Shown here: positions 14,720 to 20,314 of the stretch, in pieces
Numbering within the stretch: the stretch's first letter is position 1
How the letters are laid out: each line of letters opens with the position of its first letter
Translations under genes and position numbers: made by a program
The notes under the pieces: generated by a model
Told to the model about the DNA's origin: nothing
The model's input: the letters and a program-made list of their open reading frames with translations, nothing else
Database searches by the model: none
Source of the DNA: CAZCWX01 sp964502465
GTDB lineage: Bacteria; Desulfobacterota; Binatia; Bin18
Reading direction: 5' to 3'
Length of the DNA stretch: 24,000 nt
Assembly (NCBI GenBank): GCA_964502465.1
Contig: CAZCWX010000067.1
Coordinates: 1 to 24,000, forward strand

Positions 14720-17074
14720 ATGCGTACCCGTGATCTCCAAGCCCTCGAGTTCGATAAAGTATTGCAGTTGCTCGCCGGCTGCACCCTCTCAAGCGCGGGT
14801 CGGGAAGCCTGCCTTGCCATACAGCCCTACACCGTTGCAGAGCAAGTCGAGGCGGCAAGCGAGCAGACCTGGCAACTGTTCCGGCTGCTCGAAGAGCAAC
14901 TCACCCTCCCGCTACGGGAATTTCCTGACATTCGTCCGTCGCTGCAGTGGGCGGCACACGAAGGCGCAGCCTTAGAAGGACAAAAACTCCTGGAAATCCA
15001 AGAGGTGATTGCCCTGTCGCGAGCACTGGCAACGTTTTTCCGTCGCCAGACTGCAGACTATGACCAGCTCAAAGATCTGCCTGCTCGCTTGTTGTCTTTT
15101 CCGCAGCTTGAGGAGACCCTGCGCCGCTGCCTGGACGAAGGTGGCCGACTCAAAGACGAGGCGAGCCCGGAGTTGCGCGCGTTACGACGCCGCGTGCGGA
15201 CGCTCACTGAGGAGATCGAACGGCGACTGCAACAACTGCTGCACTCGTCCCAAGCCAAGGATGTCATCACCGACCATTACATTACCATTCGGAATAATCG
15301 CTTCGTTATTCCGGTGCGCACCAATTTTCACACGCGGATGCAAGGCATCGTGCAAGATCGTTCTGGTTCTGGTGAGACCCTCTTTATCGAACCCTTATTT
15401 GCAGTGGAACTCAATAATCTCCTGCTCCTCGCTCGTAAAGAAGAGGAGGCAGAAGAGCACAGGTTGTATCTATGGCTGACCGGCTTGGTGCGAGAAAACC
15501 TCCCGCAGTTGGAGAGTGCGTTTGCGGCACTAACCGCAGTTGATGTCTTGCACGCTAAAGTGCTGCTCGCTCGCAAGCATCGCTGCAGCAAGCCGCAGTT
15601 GCGCGGCGGTGCAGTGCGACTCCGTACCGCTCGCCATCCTTTGCTGGTGGCGACGGGCAAGCCGGTTGTTCCTATCGATGTGTTTATCCCTGAAGGAAAA
15701 AGTGCACTGATCATTACGGGCCCCAATACCGGCGGAAAAACTGCGGCGCTCAAAACTCTGGGATTGCTGTGTCTTATGGCCCAGAGCGGCCTCTTGATCC
15801 CGGCTGAGGAGGAAAGCTGTCTCCCCATCTTTCATGGTATTTTCGCTGATATTGGCGATGCCCAGTCGTTAGAACACAGCCTCTCGACCTTTTCCGCACA
15901 CGTGCAAAATGTCGTGGAGATCTTGCAAGACTTGCGTGCCCCGGCATTGGTCTTATTTGACGAGCCTGGTGGCGGCACTGATCCCTTGGAAGGCGGAGCG
16001 CTCGCGTGTGGGTTGCTTCTCTATCTGAAGGAACGAGGCATCCATATCGCGGCCTCCACTCATCTCACTCCGGTCAAGCTGGTCGCGCTGGCGGATGAGA
16101 CGTATCAGATTGCGGCGGTCGATTTTGATATCGATACGCTCACTCCCCGTTACCGGTTGCGCTATGACACGATAGGGCAGAGCCTTGGCTTGCCCATGGC
16201 GCGGCGTCTTGGTTTGCCGGAAGAAGTCTGTGCTGCTGCCGAAGCAACCTTATCGCTGGAAGCACGACAACTTTCTCAAGCGCTCACGCAGTTGGAAGCA
16301 ACGCGGACAGTCTTGGAAGGTGAGCGAGTTCGTGCCGCCGCCGAGCGAGAACAGGCCACAGCCCTGCGAGTGCAACAGCAGACGTTGCTTGCGGAAATCG
16401 CAGGGCAGAAAAAACGGGTCTGGCAGGAGGAACTGGCTGAAGCGAAACTGCTGGTGCGGCGGTTACGAGGAGAAGGACGAGAGCTCGTTGGTCGCTTGCG
16501 TAAGCGTGTGCAAGAGGACCAAGCTGTGCCCACGCAGGCGCAACGCGAACTCACACAGTTTTTACACGAACAGGAAAAGGCCATTACCGCCAGAGAGCAG
16601 GAATTATTGACGCCATCATCAGTCGATCATACCGATCCTCCACACATTGGCGATACCGTTGAGGTTCGAGGTGGAAAGATCCGCGGCGAGCTCATAGCGA
16701 TACATGGCAATCGCGCGCGGGTGCGACGCGGTGGATTGACGTTCGAGGTGGAAGCTGCACGCCTTCGCAAGATAACGGAAACCAAACGGGAACGGGTGGT
16801 ACACGTGGCGATTGAGCGGAGCGAAGAGGCGCGGCCAGAGATTAGCTTGCTTGGATTACGGGTGAGCGAAGCGCTCCCGCGTCTAGAAGAGTTCCTGGAT
16901 CGAGCGGTGCTGAGCCATCAGGCTTCGGTGCGGATTGTGCATGGAATGGGGACCGGTGCGCTGAGGCGCGCAGTCCGCGAATACCTGACTCACTCCCCCT
17001 ACTGTGTGTCGTATAGCGAGGCATCCCGGTCTGAAGGTGGTGGTGGGGCAACGATAGTCGAGTTGACCTCATGA
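14720..17074 (+). CDS. mutS2: Endonuclease MutS2
   Basis: This 784-residue protein belongs to the MutS2 family, which in other bacteria suppresses homologous recombination or rescues collided ribosomes. The MutS core at residues 1-330 includes the clamp-like RSGSGETLFIEP. The ATPase domain has Walker A GPNTGGKT (334-341), the segment FADIGDAQSLEHSLSTFSAH, and Walker B LVLFDEPGGGTDP with Asp414 and Glu415. A coiled-coil of about 150 residues follows (roughly 500-640). The last 80 residues are an Smr nuclease-type domain with HGMGTGALRRAVREYL and GGGATIVEL. The usual LDLRG motif at the start of Smr is changed to LGLRV, which could reduce nuclease activity. The start has no strong ribosome site. 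Its end overlaps the DUF309 gene by ATGA. Confidence 0.95.
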   Translation: MRTRDLQALEFDKVLQLLAGCTLSSAGREACLAIQPYTVAEQVEAASEQTWQLFRLLEEQLTLPLREFPDIRPSLQWAAHEGAALEGQKLLEIQEVIALSRALATFFRRQTADYDQLKDLPARLLSFPQLEETLRRCLDEGGRLKDEASPELRALRRRVRTLTEEIERRLQQLLHSSQAKDVITDHYITIRNNRFVIPVRTNFHTRMQGIVQDRSGSGETLFIEPLFAVELNNLLLLARKEEEAEEHRLYLWLTGLVRENLPQLESAFAALTAVDVLHAKVLLARKHRCSKPQLRGGAVRLRTARHPLLVATGKPVVPIDVFIPEGKSALIITGPNTGGKTAALKTLGLLCLMAQSGLLIPAEEESCLPIFHGIFADIGDAQSLEHSLSTFSAHVQNVVEILQDLRAPALVLFDEPGGGTDPLEGGALACGLLLYLKERGIHIAASTHLTPVKLVALADETYQIAAVDFDIDTLTPRYRLRYDTIGQSLGLPMARRLGLPEEVCAAAEATLSLEARQLSQALTQLEATRTVLEGERVRAAAEREQATALRVQQQTLLAEIAGQKKRVWQEELAEAKLLVRRLRGEGRELVGRLRKRVQEDQAVPTQAQRELTQFLHEQEKAITAREQELLTPSSVDHTDPPHIGDTVEVRGGKIRGELIAIHGNRARVRRGGLTFEVEAARLRKITETKRERVVHVAIERSEEARPEISLLGLRVSEALPRLEEFLDRAVLSHQASVRIVHGMGTGALRRAVREYLTHSPYCVSYSEASRSEGGGGATIVELTS

Positions 17075-17802
17075 AAATTGAGACGCGCAACCTGCTCAGC
17101 AAATTCCTGGTGGAGGCATTGGAGAACCGCATTGCCGCGGCAGCGCTCCGCTGTGTGGCGGCATACTGCCTCACCATCAAGAAAACGCCACCCGCAATGC
17201 CGGTTGAGCGCTTCCTTGTGCCTGCAGCCGCCGCGGGAGCCGAGGAGGTGTTGACGTTCCTCCGGACACATCCCCTTCTTTCTTGGGACTTACGGGGAAG
17301 ATCAGGACGAGTCACCCTTGCGCCGGGGTTTGCGTCCGAATACGCGGAGATCGTGCCGAAGCTTATCCAGTACGGTACAGTGCTGAACGCGTGGGAACCC
17401 GATGACAATGCCCCAGCTCGGACGGCTGCGCTCCGAAAAGGCCTACTCCTGTTTAATCATCACCTCTTCTTCGAGGTGCACGAGGTGCTCGAGGCGCAGT
17501 GGATGAAAGAAACGGGAGAGGAAAGACGGTTTCTCCAGGGCCTCATCCAAATTGCTGTCGCATTTTACCATGCAGGGAATAACAATCTGCGTGGCGCGTT
17601 GTCACTTTTGCACGACGGAGCAGAGAAAATTACTCTGTACCAGCCAGCTTTTCTGGGGGTAGAACTGCGCGAGTTCCTTGCCGCCCTTGAGGCGTGCCGC
17701 GCGGAGTTGGCTCGGCTCGGTCCAGAAGGGGTCAGCCGTTTTCAGCCGGACAAAATCCCCCCTATGCAATTCGCTGAACCGGAAGGAAAGCGCGAAACGT
17801 AA
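17071..17802 (+). CDS. DUF309 domain protein
   Basis: This 243-residue protein has a DUF309 domain at about residues 118-185. The family motif is clear: FNHHLFFEVHEVLEAQWMKE, then FLQGLIQIAVAFYHAGNNNL. The conserved His and Glu (FEVHEVLE) suggest a metal or acid-base site, but no reaction is established for the family. The N-terminal 115 residues are extra, with a possible small winged-helix-like section (about 55-105: VLTFLRTHPLLSWDLRGRSG); I do not recognise it. The ATG lies within the last codons of mutS2 (ATGA), so the two are translationally coupled and may work in the same process. Confidence 0.85.
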   Translation: MKIETRNLLSKFLVEALENRIAAAALRCVAAYCLTIKKTPPAMPVERFLVPAAAAGAEEVLTFLRTHPLLSWDLRGRSGRVTLAPGFASEYAEIVPKLIQYGTVLNAWEPDDNAPARTAALRKGLLLFNHHLFFEVHEVLEAQWMKETGEERRFLQGLIQIAVAFYHAGNNNLRGALSLLHDGAEKITLYQPAFLGVELREFLAALEACRAELARLGPEGVSRFQPDKIPPMQFAEPEGKRET

Positions 17803-17886
17803 AAGAGAGCTAATACTTCGTCAGTGTGAAGTTGATGAATAGATAATGGCTGCGTCATTCCCCTGAAAAAGACAGCAGGGGGGAGA

Positions 17887-17998
17887 CTGTCATTGCGAGG
17901 AGCCCTTCGACTCCGCTGCGCTACGCTCAGGACAGGCTCAGCGACGAAGCAATCTCTGTGTTCGGGCAAAGATTGCTTCGCTCCGCTCGCAATGACAG
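17887..17998. repeat. 112-bp palindromic element with perfect 13-bp terminal inverted repeats
   Basis: CTGTCATTGCGAG (17887-17899) is repeated exactly inverted at 17986-17998. Inside it, CGAAGCAATCT (17945-17955) pairs exactly with AGATTGCTTCG (17970-17980). Between them is a CCCTTCGACTC...CGCTCAGGACAGGCTCAGC insert. No coding capacity is evident. The form is that of a MITE-like or REP-like mobile repeat, widespread in environmental bacterial genomes. Confidence 0.85.
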
Positions 17999-18066
17999 AG
18001 CCGTCGCGCTGCAGGTATTTTTATCGTCAATGGTGCGCTGCCGGCGCATGACAATTCCCGCGAAAG

Positions 18067-18103
18067 CCTGTCCTGAGCTTGACGAAGGGCTCAGCACGAA
18101 CGG
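18067..18103. repeat. CCTGTCCTGAGC...GAACGG dispersed repeat overlapping the P450 stop
   Basis: CCTGTCCTGAGCTTGACGAA followed by GGGCTCAGCACGAACGG is a common intergenic repeat type with GAGC/GCTC arms. The P450 stop codon (18091-18093) lies inside it. A related CGTTCACCCTGAGC occurs at about 18131-18144, also within the P450 gene's end. Confidence 0.7.
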
Positions 18104-19380
18104 ATCCTGTTTGTTGCTCTTCTTTGCGCCCGTTCACCCTGAGCACCCATTGAGAAACTCACCGGCAAAGCTTGTAAGCCACGCAAGGTGAATGCCTCAC
18201 GCCGCTGAGGGGTGTCGGTCTGCAGCCTCAGTCCGGGCAAGCGGCGCACGAGAGTGCCAATAGCGATTTGTCCTTCCAAACGAGCGAGTGCTGCGCCGAG
18301 ACAAAAATGAATGCCCTGCCCAAAAGCAAGATGACGGTTATCGTTGCGTGTGACATCAAATCGATCGGGATCAGGAAATTGTGCCGGGTCGCGATTGGCT
18401 GCTCCAATCAGGGCGAAGACCATCTCGCCGGCCTGAAGCACCTTCCCACTGATTTCTACGTCCTCTTTGATTTGTCGCCCGGTCAGTTGTACTGGACTAT
18501 CATAACGTAAACACTCCTCGATCGCGCTGTGGATCAACTCCGGGTTTTCACGCAGTTTGGCCAACTGGTCGGGATGCTGCAGCAGCGCGAGGGTGCCGTT
18601 GCCAATAAGGTTCACGGTGGTTTCGTGACCGGCACCAAACAACAAGATACAGTTTGCCAACAACTCCTCTTCGCTGAGGCGGTCTCCCTGCTCCTCTGCG
18701 GCAATCATAGCACTCAGCAGGTTGTCTTGCGGGTGCTTGCGCAGTGCGGCAATTAAGGTACGGAAATACTCACCCATCGATGCCACAACCGTGTTCCCGC
18801 GTTCGACGACTTCTGGTGTGAGGATGGGGTCAAGGAGACGCGCTAAATCTCCTGACCATTCTGTAAAGATATCGCGATCTTTTACTGGAACCCCCAGCAA
18901 TTCACAGATCACCAGGACGGGAAGTGGATAGGCAAGCGCAGCTATCACGTCCATCCTGCCAGCCTCCTGCACCTCATCAAGCAAGGCGTCTACGATCTGC
19001 TGAATGCGCGGTCGGAGACCCTCGATCACACGAGGCGTAAAGGCTTTGTTCACTAACGTGCGCAGCCGAGTGTGATCTGGGGGGTCACGAAACAACATCC
19101 ATTTGGTGAAGATCTGATGGATGGGACCAGGCCCGACGCGTTCTCGCCAGAACTCTTCCGCATTGGCCCGACCAAAACGAGGGTCACGCAGGATCATGGC
19201 CACATTAGCATAGCGCGAGAGGACCCACAGACCGGTCAGCGTACTCTTGTGGACCGGATCTTCAGCCCGGAGACGAGCATAGATGGGATACGGGTTCGCA
19301 CGAAACTCAGGCAGGAGCGGGTTAAACTCGATTGATGGGACCTCAGGAGCAAGGTGAGCGATGTTCTCTGTGGACGGCAT
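18091..19380 (-). CDS. Cytochrome P450, bacterial soluble (CYP107/CYP105-like) type
   Basis: This 429-residue soluble monooxygenase binds heme through Cys360 in the motif AFGQGIHFCLGAALARLE. The I-helix oxygen-activation motif is GAGHETT (about 245-252) and the K-helix ExxR is in EECLRYDSPV (about 287-296). The C-helix HTRLR and the meander region AANRDPAQFPDPDRFDVTRN are also typical. It needs separate ferredoxin and reductase, none of which is encoded nearby. The start ATG has GAGGAGG just upstream. The normal family end is around RGLQALPVSF; the following 20 residues are encoded by intergenic-repeat sequence and carry the stop, so the C-terminus is probably an addition. It is divergent from a TetR regulator that likely controls it. 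Substrate is unknown; hydroxylation of a lipid, terpenoid or xenobiotic is plausible. Confidence 0.95.
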   Translation of the reverse strand: MPSTENIAHLAPEVPSIEFNPLLPEFRANPYPIYARLRAEDPVHKSTLTGLWVLSRYANVAMILRDPRFGRANAEEFWRERVGPGPIHQIFTKWMLFRDPPDHTRLRTLVNKAFTPRVIEGLRPRIQQIVDALLDEVQEAGRMDVIAALAYPLPVLVICELLGVPVKDRDIFTEWSGDLARLLDPILTPEVVERGNTVVASMGEYFRTLIAALRKHPQDNLLSAMIAAEEQGDRLSEEELLANCILLFGAGHETTVNLIGNGTLALLQHPDQLAKLRENPELIHSAIEECLRYDSPVQLTGRQIKEDVEISGKVLQAGEMVFALIGAANRDPAQFPDPDRFDVTRNDNRHLAFGQGIHFCLGAALARLEGQIAIGTLVRRLPGLRLQTDTPQRREAFTLRGLQALPVSFSMGAQGERAQRRATNRIRSC

Positions 19381-19407
19381 GGGTATTCCTCCTCGGCAAA
19401 AGAGCAG

Positions 19408-19431
19408 CACACCAAGGTTGCTCTTGGTGTG
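19408..19431 (-). promoter_or_regulatory. Hairpin in the P450 mRNA leader
   Basis: CACACCAAG (19408-19416) pairs perfectly with CTTGGTGTG (19423-19431), with a six-base loop. It lies between the minus-strand promoter and the P450 ribosome site, ending about 18 bp upstream of GAGGAGG. It may stabilise the leader or be a second protein-binding palindrome. Confidence 0.5.
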
Positions 19432-19446
19432 GTGGTACTGTACACT
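19418..19446 (+). promoter_or_regulatory. Candidate promoter for the TetR regulator
   Basis: TTGCTC (19418-19423), 17 bp, then TACACT (19441-19446). Transcription would begin around 19452, inside the repeat operator. The -10 box shares two bases with the oppositely directed P450 -10. Confidence 0.5.
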
Positions 19447-19464
19447 ATGACCAAATTAAGTCAA
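19437..19464 (-). promoter_or_regulatory. Candidate promoter for the P450 gene
   Basis: On the minus strand TTGACT (19464-19459), 16 bp, then TACAGT (19442-19437). The -35 matches five of six consensus bases and falls inside the operator array, so binding of a repressor there would block RNA polymerase directly. Confidence 0.55.
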
Positions 19465-19479
19465 TAAGTCATTTAGTCA
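19448..19479. promoter_or_regulatory. Four-half-site operator array, probably bound by the divergent TetR protein
   Basis: Four 8-bp units sit end to end: TGACCAAA (inverted), TTAAGTCA, ATAAGTCA and TTTAGTCA. The GTCA cores are at 19460, 19468 and 19476, exactly 8 bp apart, and the first two units form a palindrome with TGAC/GTCA arms. TetR proteins commonly bind palindromes of this size as dimers. The array covers the P450 -35 and the expected start of tetR transcription, fitting repression of both genes. Confidence 0.75.
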
Positions 19480-19506
19480 TTTTTGCCAAAAGGAGAATTC
19501 ACGCCG

Positions 19507-20115
19507 ATGCGGGAGGGAGCAGCACAAAAAGAGAAGCACGAGGTGATCCTGACTGCAGCCCAGACGCTCTTTGGCCATTACGGATACCGTCGGACTTCGA
19601 TCGACGACATTGCCCAGGAGGCAAGGATCGCCAAAGGAACGGTGTATTTGTACTTCAAGAGCAAGGAAGGTATCTTTCGTGCGCTGTCGCAACAACTGAT
19701 CGAACAGGTGCTCTCCGCTGCAGAAGCTGCGGCTCATACAAATGGGCCGATTGAAGAGCGACTGCGACGCATGCTCGAGGCAAAATTTGGCTTCTTTTTT
19801 GAACTGGTCCACCGGTCGGCCCACGCGCGGGAACTCATTGACGCGAAGAATCAGCTCTGTATCGATCTCTTTGCCCAGGCAGACCGGCATTACTTACGAC
19901 TCCTGACGGAGGTCATCTCTGTGGCCGTAGAGCAGGGAGAATTGCATCCAGACCGAGTAGGACTTGCGCCTGAAGCGGCGGCAAAGTTGATCATCCGCTG
20001 CGCCGCAGGCAACGAAACTGCCAACGCTGCTGCTCCTCCGTCACTGGCCGTGTTTCGCCGCCATCTCGATGAACTGGTCCGCGTCCTGGTCGTAGGGTTA
20101 GGAGGGAGGCCCTAA
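19507..20115 (+). CDS. TetR/AcrR family transcriptional regulator
   Basis: This 202-residue DNA-binding protein has the TetR N-terminal helix-turn-helix at about residues 28-58: RTSIDDIAQEARIAKGTVYL followed by YFKSKEGIFRAL. The C-terminal ligand-binding and dimer domain (60-202) is all-helical and variable, as usual. The start is placed at the ATG at 19507; AAGGAG lies 12-13 bases upstream, a bit far, and a TTG at 19483 is an alternative. It is divergent from the P450 gene across a 126-bp region with operator repeats and overlapping promoters, so it most likely represses both itself and the P450 until a ligand binds. The ligand may be the P450 substrate. Confidence 0.92.
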   Translation: MREGAAQKEKHEVILTAAQTLFGHYGYRRTSIDDIAQEARIAKGTVYLYFKSKEGIFRALSQQLIEQVLSAAEAAAHTNGPIEERLRRMLEAKFGFFFELVHRSAHARELIDAKNQLCIDLFAQADRHYLRLLTEVISVAVEQGELHPDRVGLAPEAAAKLIIRCAAGNETANAAAPPSLAVFRRHLDELVRVLVVGLGGRP

Positions 20116-20119
20116 CCTC

Positions 20120-20314
20120 TCAAAACAGATTGACCACTGCGTTTAACAGTCTTTCCTGCTCCGGACGCGACCAGACAAGGAAGGCTTTCGGTTTTTTCTC
20201 TTTGATTTGCCACAACTCGAGCCAGGGGAGCCGACTGGCTCCACCTGGCTCAAGTGGCGTGAAGGCGGAGGAGTTGCGAATGCATCTAGAAACCTCTGCC
20301 TGGTTGGAGTCCAC
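20120..20314 (-). CDS. Possible small protein after the secreted-protein gene
   Basis: A GTG-initiated frame of 64 residues runs from 20314 and reads like real protein: SRLPWLELWQIKEKKPKAFL then VWSRPEQERLLNAVVNLF at the end. It overlaps the last 29 bases of the secreted-protein gene in another frame and has no clear ribosome site. The frame stays open back to 20497, where the upstream part looks like a shadow. It could be a true small gene coupled to the one before, a remnant of a longer gene, or chance. I do not recognise a family. Confidence 0.35.
   Translation of the reverse strand: MDSNQAEVSRCIRNSSAFTPLEPGGASRLPWLELWQIKEKKPKAFLVWSRPEQERLLNAVVNLF
20216..20254. repeat. Long imperfect hairpin
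   Basis: GAGCCAGG and GGAGCC (20219-20232) pair with GGCTCC and CCTGGCTC (20237-20251) around a four-base loop GACT, with one bulged A at 20243. The 14-bp stem is GC-rich. No T-run follows on either strand. It lies in a tail-to-tail spacer, so it may still reduce read-through, but it also falls in the possible small frame here. Confidence 0.6.
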
